Below, piece after piece: positions 50,353 to 61,734 of a DNA stretch of 64,000 nt. Both the position numbers and the translations under genes were made by a program. How positions within the stretch are numbered: the stretch's first letter is position 1; each line of letters opens with the position of its first letter. A model generated the notes under the pieces. The model saw nothing but the letters and a program-made list of their open reading frames with translations. It searched no databases and was not told the origin of the DNA. The DNA is from Eutrigla gurnardus (lineage: Eukaryota; Chordata; Actinopteri; Perciformes; Triglidae), in NCBI GenBank assembly GCA_963514095.1, contig OY741268.1:27152857-27216856 (forward strand). Direction: 5' to 3'.

Positions 50353-51087
50353 AGGGCTGCACTGTGGTGTAGTGGGTAGCACTGTCGCCTCACAGCGAGA
50401 GGGTCCTGGGTTCAATTCAGGGCCCGGGTTCCTTCTGTGTGGAGTTTGCATGTTCTCCCCGTGTAAGCGTGGGTTCTCTCCGGGTTCTCCAGCTTCCTCC
50501 CACAGTCCAAAGACATACAGGATGGAGATAGGTTCACTGATGACTCTAAATGTCCCGTAGGTGTGAATGTGAGCGTGAATGGTTGTTTGTCTCTGCATGT
50601 CGGCCCTGGGATAGACTAGTTACCTGTCTGTCTCTACCTGTCTCCCTGTGATAGACTGGTTACCTGTCTGTCTCTACATGTCAGCCCTGTGATAGACTGG
50701 TTACCTGTCTGTCCCTACATGTCAGCCCTGTGATAGACTGGTTACCTGTCTGTCTCTACATGTCGGCCCTGTGATAGACTGGTTACCTGTCTGTCTCTAC
50801 ATGTCAGCCCTGTGATAGACTGGTTACCTGTCTGTCTCTACATGTCTCCCTGTGATAGACTGGTTACCTGTCTGTCTCTACATGTCAGCCCTGTGATGGA
50901 CTGGTTACCTGTCTGTCTCTACATGTCAGCCCTGTGATGGACTGGTTACCTGTCTGTCTCTACATGTCAGCCCTGTGATGGACAGGGTACCTGTCCAGGT
51001 GAACCCCACCTTCACCCGATGACAGCTGGGATCGGCTCCAGCCCCCCCACGACCCTGAATGCAGGACAAAGCAGTAGAGGATGGATG
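50353..51087 (+). mobile_element. tRNA-derived SINE with internal tandem expansion
   Basis: The element is flanked by a perfect 12-bp target duplication GATGTCATATTT (50341-50352, 51088-51099). Its head has RNA polymerase III promoter boxes: A box TGGTGTAGTGGG (50365-50376, 11 of 12 to consensus) and B box GGTTCAATTCA (50409-50419). The body contains GTGTGGAGTTTGCATGTTCT, CTTCCTCCCACAGTCCAAAG and GTGAATGTGAGCGTGAATGG, phrases of a SINE very common in fish. The 3' end, GATGACAGCTGGGATCGGCT...CCTGAATGCAGGA with a GGATGGATG tail, equals the truncated copy at 13903 and fits an RTE-type partner. Without the expansion it would be about 370 bp. Confidence 0.85.
50588..50994 (+). repeat. 41-bp minisatellite inside the SINE, about ten units
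   Basis: About ten units of TGTCTGTCTCTACATGTCAG followed by CCCTGTGATAGACTGGTTACC, mostly 41 bp; two are 40 bp with a TCTCCC variant. The rightmost three units share GATGGAC in place of GATAGAC, and the last merges into the normal SINE text (GTACCTGTCCAGG). The unit is the SINE's own segment, so this is amplification within the element after or during its spread. Confidence 0.93.
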
Positions 51088-51099
51088 GATGTCATATTT

Positions 51100-52037
51100 T
51101 CATGTTATTTTTAGCGAGAAAAGTGCGGAAATTCATAATGATAACTAGATATGTGTCGGTGATTATGACTCTGGAGCTCTGAATCTGCCTGAACACTTGG
51201 GGAGAAGACCTCGCCGTCCACTCTGGGTTTTTTTGTCTCCTCCTTTCGCCAATGGACAAATTCGGCTGATGTCAGCACAAATGAAATGTATATCTACGCA
51301 CAACTTTGGTCAAATCCACCGAGCTCGACTAAGCCGGGTATCGTACTGCAGCTGGTAGACGTCAACTGCTGGAAAATGATATTCACATAGTATTTTTTAT
51401 CATATTGGAAATTAAAACAGAAATAAAAACAGGTCCGTCTGGTGTAGCATTACATTCCTGGTAATTCTGCTTCGACAAAGTCATCGAGGAACACGGTAAC
51501 TTCAAATTGAATGCACTATTTTCACACACTATTTGTGTACTAATGAATAATGTTTTAGGGAAAAAATGCATCATTTTGTAAGTAGTTTCCCCAAACTTGC
51601 ACGCCTGGGAAATACTTTCCCCAAAACGCTCACAAACCATGTCACATTCTGCGAGACGCTCCGTCAGAACCGATAGACGAGGAAGAAGAACCATATCGTT
51701 TCATTTAGACGTTATTAGAGCCGTTTTGCTCATCTGTACTATATCACCAGAGGCATGGCATTAATGCTGCAGTGTACACATGGCGCAAATGTAATTTCAT
51801 AAACCCTACTTTGTCTCCCAAGGCATGGGTGTTTCACTTAGTTGTTGGTCCTTTATCTATTTATGCATCAAATCAAAAGGGACAGTGAACCACATTTAGG
51901 GAGTGGAAAGTGTATCCTGAAGAATTTAATAAGAAAAGAGATCTTGATGGATTACAGACCTTCTCCACATCTCAGACATTTTCAGAATGATAAATCACAA
52001 AGGCCTTTTATACCCCATCTTTCTTTCTCTTCTCCCG
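51100..52037. other. Unique noncoding DNA
   Basis: No gene or recognised family. The minus frame at 51383-51694 has no motif. Confidence 0.4.
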
Positions 52038-52064
52038 TCTCTCTCTCTCTCTCTCTCTCTCTCT
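52038..52064. repeat. (CT)n microsatellite
   Basis: 27 bp pure, followed by imperfect CT-rich text to 52090. Confidence 0.93.
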
Positions 52065-52256
52065 CCCATCTCTCTCTCCCTCTCCCCCCCTCCTCTCATT
52101 CTCATCTCATGAGCCTTGGCTTTCAATTGTAAGAGATTACAGGAGCATAGCCGGACTGTGGCCCGTCGAGGATCTTTTATTAATATTTATATGCATATGA
52201 AACAAGCCAATTCTAAGCTGTCGCTGAGCAGCTGAACCCTGAGGCCCAATAGTGTA

Positions 52257-52260
<4 letters not shown>

Positions 52261-52299
<39 letters not shown>

Positions 52300-52387
52300 T
52301 TTACACATACACACACACATACATATATATATGTATAAAAATGTGTGCAGGAACCAGTGTGTGACGTGGTTGTGTGTGAATATACAG

Positions 52388-52442
<55 letters not shown>
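52261..52442. repeat. Compound TG / CA / TA / TG microsatellite with foldback
   Basis: (TG)n at 52261-52298, then inverted CA text at 52303-52322, CATATATATATG at 52322-52333, 50 bp of unique DNA and a second (TG)n at 52390-52442. The first TG and the CA part are adjacent and complementary, giving a short-loop hairpin. Confidence 0.94.
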
Positions 52443-52444
<2 letters not shown>

Positions 52445-52997
52445 CCTACGGTACCTGTGTTTGCGTGCTCCACTTTGGCACTAACCGATTATCCTGTGAG
52501 GTCCCAGGCCACCTGAGCCACCAGTTCTGTACCACAGACCACGAGCGGTGTTTCCCCACCAGGATTTGATCGTTAGCAGGACTTCTGGCTCTCCAGTCTT
52601 CAAGGTTAAACAGGACTCTGAGGGCAGCAGTGGGGGGGGGGGGGGGTGGACGGGGGAGGCAGGGTGGTAGGGGGGGGCTCTAAATCTGCAAACAAGTGTG
52701 CAGCTTGGCAGTCAAGGCTATCGAGGAGCCGATATCCCGCCGGTGGAGGGAGCAGAAGGAGACTAATCCTTCATACATAATAGATAACCAAATCCTCTAA
52801 AACACAGAGACACTAGCTGCCTGCACCACAGAGGGCCTGCCACTGCTAACAGATCAGACATCAGGCATCCCCCTCCTCGCCACCTTCATTAATACTCAAT
52901 TACAACAGGGCTCCTCCAGCCCCCTTTACGCCATTGTCTCCTCCTGAAAAGCTGGCCTTTGTCAAGAGAACAGGTACCCCCCCCCCCCCCCCCCCCT
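52443..52997. repeat. Noncoding DNA bounded by poly-G and poly-C
   Basis: 15 G at 52632-52646 followed by G-rich text to 52677, and 20 C at 52977-52996. The tracts are complementary and 330 bp apart. The DNA between is unique and unrecognised. Confidence 0.85.
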
Positions 52998-55536
52998 CCT
53001 CTCACCGTACACAGAGATAATGCCGCATAATATCTTTGTCACCGGAGTCAAGTGGAGAGAGAGAGAGAGAGAGCAGCCACTTTTGCGTTTGCCCGTCGTT
53101 GGCTGGCGCGATCAAAACAGGAAGCCAATGAATAGATCTGAGGGGAAGTTGGTGTTTACGCTCGCAGCTCGCTGGCGTGGTTGTCTGTAGAAAATAGAAT
53201 CAACATAAACAGCATTTCATTTACTCCGCGGGCACTCTGGAGTCTGTCTGCGCCGCAGCTGCACAACGCAGCCCTTCCACGCCAAGGAGGCTGCATGCTG
53301 GTAGTCTCTCTCCCTCCCTCGTTCTCTCTCTCTCTGCGATATTGTCTGCAAGCGATATGAAAGTTGACGTGTGCATAACGGCCTTTTGATCAAGTGACAG
53401 TACATTTTAGCGTCTTAGTGGCGTTCGACACTTATTTACGACGCTTGCAGTCGTTCATTAACTCCATATTTTTACAGCTCCGCGAGTACGTTTTACACTT
53501 AATTATATGGAATAAAAGTACTTTTTTGTTTGTGCATCTTGTACATCTGTAGTGCACGTCACTCTATATGTTTTTCTAGTTTTCTGACAACTGACATTGA
53601 ACTCCTGTAATTTATTTGTCATGTTTTCTGAAAGGCTTAAAAAGCTCTTCAGCTTGTACAGTTCTATTCCTACACTGTGATGCCGCATTAAATACATGAA
53701 ATAAAATAAATATTCTAAGGTCTGGAAAATCACCGTAGATGCTTTCACAATCGGAAAGTCCATTTCTTTCTATTTTGGAAAGACATAATCAAGCAGTGTT
53801 CACATTTAAACCGTACAATAAAAAAAAACGTTGGAATAATTGTGGACTGATTCACCTCTTTAAAACTCATATGTGTTATTTCACTTTTTCATTTCCAAAA
53901 TGTACCTTTCTCCTTTTTTTTCCTCTCCGTTGAGTGCACAGTCTATCGAGCTATTATAAAGTAATAAAAAGCTTCCTTTCTTGGGCTTTTTTTCCTCCAC
54001 CATTCTTAACAGTTGTAGCTGAAAAGCACTACGCTGAGTGGAAGATGTCACTAACAATACTTCCCGTTGCAGAATTAGTCACTCAGGAATAGAGTACTGC
54101 TGCTGTTGTTCCAATTAGCGAGTCCCTGCATGACTTGCTCGCTTCTCCTCTCATCCCGTCTCACAACCCCTTACATTGCCCCCATCTATCCCCATTATAC
54201 CCAATTTCTTCCACTCTCATTTCTCCCTCCTCTCTTTTTCTCTTCATTTCCAAAACAACTTGAGCCTTCCTCGCTGCTTTCGGGGCGGCTTTCTGAGATT
54301 CTCAGACGGAAATAACCAGGTAAAACTTCTTATTTCTGCGCCTCGGAGGATGAGAAACCGAAATAAAAACCTCCTGCTACTTTTTACCCCCCCCCTCCCT
54401 CTCTCCCTACATCCGTCTCTCTCTTTGCCTGGGCAGGACTCCCCAGGCAGCAGAATCCCCCGTGGGCTCCCCGGTGTGATCCGTGGGTGTTTAGCTGTTA
54501 ATCTGTCAGACTAATTCTATGGACAAACACCGCAGCGATGTATAATTCCCAGTCCACCAGGAGAAAAAGGACGTGGAGGCCGCGGTCCCGCCCGGAGACT
54601 GATGAGCCACACTAGCATAATTAAGGCCAGCGCCTCCCTCGGGACGAGCCTCCACGTCCTCCTCCCCCTCCCTATCCATCTATCTATACGCTCTATATAT
54701 CTATCCGTGTCCTTTATATCTTCCTCTTCTCCTTGTTTTTATCTTCCTTGCCATTATGTTGTGTCTCTGGTGGTGCTGGATAACAAAAAAAATCATTTTT
54801 TTGTTTGCTGCTTACATTGCATATAATGAGACGGAAAGGAGGGAAAGAGATATATAAGCAGGAGAATGGTGCTGCATCTATTAAGAGTGTGCAATAGTGT
54901 TTGTTTCATCAAGGTATTACTGCTCCCCACCTCGCCTCGAAACCAGTTGCATGTTTAATTGGTTTTGTTTTGTTTTTTTTTCCTTCTGCAAAATGATGAA
55001 GATTTTCGTAGAGACGCTGAGCTGGCGAACGCTTCTTTCAACATAATGGCCTTCAATTCCCCATTTAATTTCCAGCCATTTAAGGATTAGCCTCAAGTGG
55101 AGAGGTGGAAAGCAAATAAGTGCAACCAACTATTGATATTTGACTTCTATGATAACATCAATATGCATTTTACAAGAACAAAATGAGCTCGCTTGTGTTG
55201 CTATTGATCCTCATTCACCCATAATTTAGTCAATGTAATATTAAGGGATGGCAGCAGTTGGAAGAGCTTTAATTGGATTGCGTGTGCACAAAGCAAGTGT
55301 GCACTGTAGATACACTATTTGAAATTAGTGCTTTTTGATGGGTGACGAGCATTAAGCGCAGTGTGTGTGTACAGTCCATGCTGTTCTCCTTGTTAAATGT
55401 GACCTGTGTTAGCAGTGGGAGCTGCAGCTTTGTTAGCGGCGGCATGTGACAGCTCCGGTAGTGGAAGTGGTTGTTACTGCTGATCTAGCTGTGAAACACA
55501 GTGCCATATATCTCCAGGCAAGCTGGAAGATACCAT
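52998..55536. other. Unique noncoding DNA
   Basis: (GA)n at 53056-53073; CT-rich text at 54190-54250 and 54400-54430; a repeat-free block at 54990-55100 (CATAATGGCCTTCAATTCCC) that could be conserved noncoding DNA. No gene recognised. Confidence 0.4.
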
Positions 55537-55564
55537 CACACACACACAAACACACACACACACA
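55537..55564. repeat. (CA)n microsatellite
   Basis: 28 bp with one AAAC interruption. Confidence 0.9.
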
Positions 55565-55816
55565 TCAGGAAAAAACCTAAATAGCGTGGATGGAGAACGG
55601 GATCTTGACAGGAGTGAGATCGGAAAAAATAGACAATCGTCCTTTCCCCCTCCCTCACACCTGAGAGTCCCGGAGGCTGTGTATGAGAGCACTTTTCTGT
55701 AACTCTCTCCGTCAAACTCTCCTCCTCCTCCACCTCCTCTTATTCCCTCCTTCTCTACTTCCTCCTCTCACTGCAGGCGATTGGTTTGATCTCTGATCCC
55801 TGTAGTCCTGCCACCT

Positions 55817-55836
55817 CCCCCCCCCCCCCCCCCCCC
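55817..55836. repeat. Poly-C tract
   Basis: 20 consecutive C. The minus strand is a perfect G-run able to form a quadruplex. Confidence 0.93.
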
Positions 55837-57926
55837 TCCCTAAACCGAGCGCTGTTGTTTTCTCGACCTACATGGATCTGCACTTTTCCACACAAAACAA
55901 AAACAGACCGGCTCCTGTGACACGAATACACTCGGATGTGTTAGCATCGTATCTGACTCGGAGGCATTAATAGCATTTGCTAGATTTCTTCGGCTTCGGT
56001 TTGGAGAGGAGAACCGAGGAGGATCGTTTGCTTTTTGTTGGGAGAGTCTTGAAAGAGTAATTCCAGGGTGAGATGAAAAATAAAAAGGTGGCATGAAATG
56101 CACGCCGCTTTGAAAACATCAACCAAATAGCCTTGACCTACGGCGACCTTTGAGTGAGGCGAGCAGTGGTTTCATGAAGCATCACACCTTCCTCTTCTCA
56201 GTAATTCATAGTCACAGGATTGAATAGGACAGGTGTGTTGTTCTGAAATAACGCCTGAAAATCAGATAATAAACCTGGAGGGGGGTTTTTGGTTCTTCCT
56301 CATCTCTCTCTTATAGTGATTGGTGCTGAGACATCTCCTGAGAAAAGAACAGACCTTGTTTGAAAAGATCAAACAATCCATCATTTAATTTCATTCTCCA
56401 GTATGGACCTTTCACGGTTCTCCGGGGACTTGTTTTCTTTGAGGACTGCCAAAAGGAAAACATGGCGGAAACATGTTCTTTCCATCTAATCTCCGAGCCT
56501 TTTTTTGTCCTCTTTGCCGCCGAGGGTAAACACGAATAATAAAAATGTCCATTAGTCGTTTAATTTGATCCCCTCCCTTTCTTTGATGAGCATCACGCTG
56601 TAAAAAAAGAAAGAAAAAACAGCAGCATGCTCCCAGTCTCGGCCCACGTTCTCAAAGGGGGGGGCAGCAGTTGTTGTTGTTTAAGAGCCCCATTCATTCG
56701 GAAAAAAAAAACCCCACCAAGGCATATGGCGGCTTGATTTAGTTAGCTTGTAAAATGATTTGGGGAAACTACATTTGGATGAAGATAACAAAGTAACCAA
56801 GCAATTACATGGAGTATGGTCAATTTGAAGCACCTGATAGTACAGATCCAGCTGCGGAGGCACATCTGGCGAAGCCTCGGCGGATCGGCGGCGGGGGAAG
56901 AAGAAGCTGTGGATTCGACTATCGTTTGCTGGAAAACGGGCTGAGAAGATGCTTGAAATGCGACGTCAAACTGCTGGCACATTTGGAGATTAACTCAAAT
57001 GGCTGCGGCGTCCGTCAGCTGTGTGAGGAGAAGAAGTTTTCTGCCAACTAAATACTACATACTTCCTGTGCTGCTGAGTTGCTGTAAGATTTGATGCAGG
57101 ACCTGATTTAACCTGCAAGTCAGATGCTGTTTTACATGTCTTCGACCTGGATGAGTCACCAGCTTCACCTTCACCTTCCTCTAACCATCAAAACGAGGCT
57201 ACACCAGCTTAAAAAAAGAACATTTTCCTTCATCATCCATTTCTTAAGCCCATAAAACGGATTCCTTGTTATTTCGCAGTATGAATGTCAGGACCGGGGA
57301 TGAAACGCAATCAATAGATACGAGAATAAGTGAAACAAATGGGAGTTAGTAAAACAAATGGTTCTGATTTGAGGCTGTAATCTGTGTGAATGCTGCACGG
57401 GGGCCTAAGAGACAGCAACAACTATTATTAATGGTAAACAGTGAATAAAAAGACCATAATAAGGCATGCATGATTAGATAAAGAGGAAAAGGTCACAGCA
57501 GGTTGATGCATCTGTCTCATTAGCCGCTTTATTTGTGTCCCTTCGTTTACCCTTCATTAGCCTGCCTGTTTAATCCTCTTTCTCCCTTTTCCTCCAAGTC
57601 TCTCCTTTCATTAGGGGCCCCGCCGCTCTCCATCGCCTCCTCTGGATGTGTTGTTTCGTAGCGTAATGGCTTCCCACAGTGCGTCTCCCTCCCTGAAAAA
57701 ATGTCACTCCACCCCCACCCCACCCTCGCCCTAGTCTCACTGCCTTTTTGACATGAGCACTATGTGCGGCAGACAGGGCATAGGGATTAATTTGCCGTAT
57801 GTATATACCTCAGCACTAGACAGGGGTAGAGACTGTGACTGAGGCCTGTCTGACAGCAGAGACGGAGCCTTACTCACCGGATCCCTCGTGTCTCCTGCTG
57901 CACTTGATGTCACAGCCAGACAGTGT
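55837..57926. other. Unique noncoding DNA
   Basis: Includes an 80-codon plus frame at 56809-57051 (MEYGQFEAPDSTDPAAEAHL...), with four cysteines in the second half but no spacing I recognise and no splice context. A G-run of 8 at 56657. Nothing else recognised. Confidence 0.4.
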
Positions 57927-57942
57927 GGGGGGGGGGGGGGGG
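57927..57942. repeat. Poly-G tract
   Basis: 16 G followed by GA-rich text. Source of the poly-Gly and poly-Pro frames. Confidence 0.92.
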
Positions 57943-58587
57943 AGGGAAAGGGGGAGGTTCGCGATGGAGGAAGAGGAGGTGCGAATGAAGGCCATGTGAG
58001 AACAGGAGAGATACAGGGAGGGGATGACATCAGGGGTGAAAATAAAGAAGACAGATCCCAGTGCAGCAGAAACGGAGAAGTCCGCTTTGCGGGAGAGAGA
58101 GTTATCATTGTAATGCAGCGCAGTGCCAAAAGAGGTCATGTGCGTGCTGCAGATTCATTAGTTTCAGCAGACATTAATATCCTATAATCATTACCAGTTA
58201 TAGCAAAGAACATTCTGTATGTGTGAGACTTGATTAAGCGCCGTTCCATAAACCTTAGGTAAAGATTAATGACACTGTCTCCACACTCGGCTGATTTGCA
58301 GTTCATTCATCTGCGTCGTGAAGAAGGGAGAAAACGGTTTCATCAGATGTGACTGCATTAATAATAACACAGATGCTTCTTTTCGCCGTCCTCCCCGTGC
58401 TCGCTTTCTCTCCGGCGTTCCCTCGTGAGTTTGGCTTGTCCGCTTACATTAACGCGCCGCGTTTGCAGAGCCGATCCCATAATGCAGAGTGTGTCTATAG
58501 ATGAGTGGTGGCCTTCTTGTTTACAGGGGGGGGGAAGCCAGGTTATATAAAAGCAGGACAATGGTTTGTTAAAAGGAAAGTTACAAC
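57943..58587. other. Unique noncoding DNA
   Basis: No gene or repeat family recognised; purine-rich to 58030. A TATATAAAAG word at 58544-58553 has no supporting context. Confidence 0.4.
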
Positions 58588-58914
58588 CAGGGATGGGATG
58601 GATCAGGATAAAAAAAAACGGTATCGGGATAATAGTAAATATCATCTAAAAAATATAGGAATTATCATGTAATAATAGAACATTTTATTATTATTATTTA
58701 TCATTTATTTATGTAGGGGCACCTTATGATTTATGATGACCTCATGTAAGACTTTTTCTCCATTAAAAATGACGTGTCATTGATGCAATAAATAACAAAA
58801 AAACAGTGTTTGAGGGGTTTTTTTTCCATATTTTGATGATCATCTGGATAATACTGTTAATCACAATCATTTTGTCAAGGATAATCATGACATGACATTT
58901 TCATATCGCGTCAT
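58588..58914 (+). mobile_element. hAT-like nonautonomous repeat family, copy 2
   Basis: It starts CAGGGATGGGATGGATCAGG, contains TTTATTTATGTAGGGGCACC followed by TTATGATTTATGATGACCTC, and GGATAATACTGTTAATCACA, and ends near GACATGACATTTTCATATCG. These words recur in order at 44373-44705 and 61395-61734. The CAGGG start suits hAT; no clear 8-bp duplication was found. Confidence 0.5.
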
Positions 58915-60644
58915 ATGCAGCAGAGATGAAAATCTAAAGATGTAGAAGGAACCCTGATGTATGGGAGCACATGTTTTTGTAGTGTTTTGTTTTCCTCTCT
59001 GTCCATATTGTGTCTCTGTGTTCTGTTGATGATAATCCACAAGTTTTTATCAACTCCCTTCTCATCAGAAGCCTCCAGGATGAGAATCTTCTGAAACGAA
59101 ACGGCGAAACTGAGTAAAATGAAGCTTTCAAAAATATATTACAAGCAATTATGACCTGTTTAACTTCTTAATACTAGCTCTAAGCAGCTTATCATACATA
59201 ATTAAAAGAAACAATGCAAGTTTTTTTTTTGCATCGGTAAGAAATACAAAACATTTGAATGGAGCACTTTTAGGTAAATAACCACTATAACTATGTAAAG
59301 AGATAACATTTAGGATTATTGATGGATTTCACTGACTTTGGGGCAGTTATTCAGGATGGTGGTGGGAAAAAGAAATAGCCCAGAGCCTTTTATACCACCT
59401 GCTATAACTAGATAAAACACAATCTGTAAACAAATATGTCTCATTGAAGTATCTGCAAAAAAAATAACACAATCTGGGCCTCTCTTCGGCCGATCCGAAC
59501 ACTGATACGACCCGAACCCGTCACTTTTCTCATCCGTCGCACCGATACTCTGAGTCACGGGGAATTCAAAATGTAATTTGGACTTCAAATGTGCATTCGA
59601 GTCGCCGGCGGCCTTGAGGACGAGCGCGTCGCCAAGAATGTTGGGTATTTTATGCATGTTTGCCTTCGATAAGCACTTAGGAGTGGAATTGGTGTTGCAC
59701 GTATCCAAGCTGCTGTGGTGAAGGTCACACTTGATGTTTAAAAAAAAAAAAAAAAATACAACTCTTGTCAAGTGAAGTTGTCGTATGTTTACAAGGCACT
59801 CACAAAGTGAAACGGGGAGGAAACTCCTCGTCAGCAGGCGATTTAAAGCGACATTTGAGCCGCTCGGGTCCGTGACACGAACTTACCCATCGCTCCCCGC
59901 CACACCTGCATTATTGCGGCATTGTTCACGACGGCCCGCTGCAGCCTCGCCCTCTTAATAAAGTAATGTCTGGAGTGGCTGTGAGAGCCTCGTCTGGGAG
60001 GGCAACGCAATGGGCTGGGGAGTAATGAGCAAGTCTGAGATAAATAATGGATCGCTGTCATTCATATTACAGAGGAAATTACTGTAATGGTGCTTGCCGG
60101 GTGAAAGACCTCCATCTAACACATTAACACTCAGGACAAAGCTGGAGAGGGAAAAAAGGGGGTGGGGGGTGGGGGGGTGAGGGGTGAGGTGGCAGAGGGA
60201 AGGAAGAGGATGAGAGCGGATGACATCAAAGTTAAGGAGGGAGGAGATCATCATCCAGAAAACATATCCTGCCACTTGAGGGACGACATAAAAATGAAGC
60301 GAGGAAGGGGAAAGGCAGGAAACGAGCACCTGACTATTTTGAGGTTTGGGATTGATGGACACACCAAAAAAAGCTGCATTACCGGCGTGACTTATGTCAG
60401 GAGGAAGTTCTCCCCCCCCCCCACAATACCTTCCCACTTACTCACCCAACCCTCCCACACCCTCACCCCTCTCCTCTGTGCTCTCTCCCAGGGCATTAGA
60501 AACAGAATGGTCTAAATGTGAGCCTCCAATAGTGGAGATAAATGGGATTTGAAGCACAGGCTATAAGGAGTGGCAGTCATTAGACAGTAAGTGAGCCAAG
60601 CGAGTTGTTAGGACATGAACAGTGCTAGTCGTTAGGAAGGGATG
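58915..60644. other. Unique noncoding DNA
   Basis: 17 A at 59740-59756, G-rich text at 60158-60190 and 11 C at 60412-60422. A minus frame at 59316-59771 (151 codons) has a partly GC-ending codon pattern (59480-59680) after a long T-run, but no recognised domain. No gene supported. Confidence 0.4.
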
Positions 60645-60900
60645 GAGGGAGAGAGAGAGAGAGAGATGGAGCGATGGAGGGAAGGAAGGAGGCCACTGGC
60701 TGTTTGTTCTAGGACTAAGTGCTGGATAATGAGATCAGACTGACATGACCCGGCCCCAGAGCTGAGAGAGGCAGACTTTGCCATTACACCTCTTCCCTCC
60801 CTCTCTCTCCATCTCATTCCCTTTGTCTTACACATACTTTCTCTTTCCGTCTCTATTTCTCTCTCTTTTATATAACTTTCTCTCTCTCTCTCTCGCTCAC
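60645..60900. repeat. (GA)n and (CT)n tracts in inverted orientation
   Basis: GA-rich at 60645-60690 and CT-rich at 60790-60900 (pure CT at about 60880-60893). Complementary in sense, about 100 bp apart. They explain the Arg/Glu and Ser/Leu frames. Confidence 0.85.
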
Positions 60901-61394
60901 ACACAAACTACAGCACAACTGGCAGCGGCGTTTGAGGTCTAACAGCAGATGAAAGTGTTGTGTAAACAATGAAGACGGACTAAAATGCGAGGCGGTGCGG
61001 AGACGTACGACAGCGACGAGGCAAAGACGGCGTTATTCATCGTGCGGCCGCCTCACAACCCTGCATTAAACGCCGCGTCGCCCTGATGTGGTGTGAATGC
61101 AGCCTGATTATATCAAAAGTGTGGGCTAATTGGGCATATACAATATTAGAGCGTACACCAGGTTGAACCTTTGACCAGCTGAGGTAAAATAAAGATGAAT
61201 AATTGTGGTGTAAGGAGGGAAATAATGCCTGAATTAATGATCACCTATTTCTCAGGTTTCAAGTCCTCTTCTAGGAGTCAAACAGAAACTCATTTCCTCC
61301 AAATGACCATGTCTGACACCTTACAAAAACACAAGTCGATCACGGCGAATTTTCATTTTCAGGATAATGTGACTTGAAATATCCATCAAGCTCG
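60901..61394. other. Unique noncoding DNA
   Basis: CpG-containing text at 60980-61085 and AT-rich text after. Nothing recognised. Confidence 0.4.
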
Positions 61395-61734
61395 CTGTCA
61401 TGCTAGAAAAGTGGGAAATAGTCTTATTTAAAAAAATACAGGATCCAAAAAGAGAATTTTTAAATGTATTTATCGTCTATTTATGCAGGGAAATTATGAT
61501 TTGTGATCATCTTATTTAAGATTATTTGATTTTCTACAAAAAAATACTACTTAAAAAAATGTTTTTCTCGTCTATGACATAATCAAACATTTAAAATCAA
61601 ATAATCTTAAATAAGATGACCACAAATCATAATTTCCCTGCATAAATAGACAATAAATACATTTAAAATTATCTTTTTGGATCCTGTATTTTTTTAAATA
61701 AGACCGTGAAATGACATTTTCATCTCACCCATTA
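61395..61734 (+). mobile_element. Foldback copy of the hAT-like family (copy 3)
   Basis: Most of this copy is a near-perfect inverted repeat: left arm 61421-61533, right arm 61593-61704, loop 59 nt. Both arms carry ATACAGGATCC, TCTATTTATGCAGGGAAATT and ATGATTTGTG(A/G)TCATCTTA, the interior words of copies 1 and 2. The right flank GAAATGACATTTTCATCTCACCC matches the right end of copy 2. It probably arose by inverted duplication of the family's interior. No open frame of note. Confidence 0.7.

Noticed and set aside
50353..50425. tRNA-like head with A and B boxes
   Set aside because: It is the head of a SINE: the B box is imperfect and the body and tail are SINE sequence. Not a tRNA gene.
50588..50994. 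Regular 41-bp repeats that could be mistaken for a CRISPR array
   Set aside because: Units are directly adjacent without spacers, lie inside a SINE, and the DNA is vertebrate.
56809..57051. 80-codon plus frame with four cysteines
   Set aside because: Cysteine spacing matches no zinc-binding pattern I know, there is no splice or promoter context, and an opposite-strand frame is also open.
58544..58553. TATATAAAAG, a TATA-box-like word
   Set aside because: No downstream frame, no other promoter elements, and it lies beside repeat-derived DNA.
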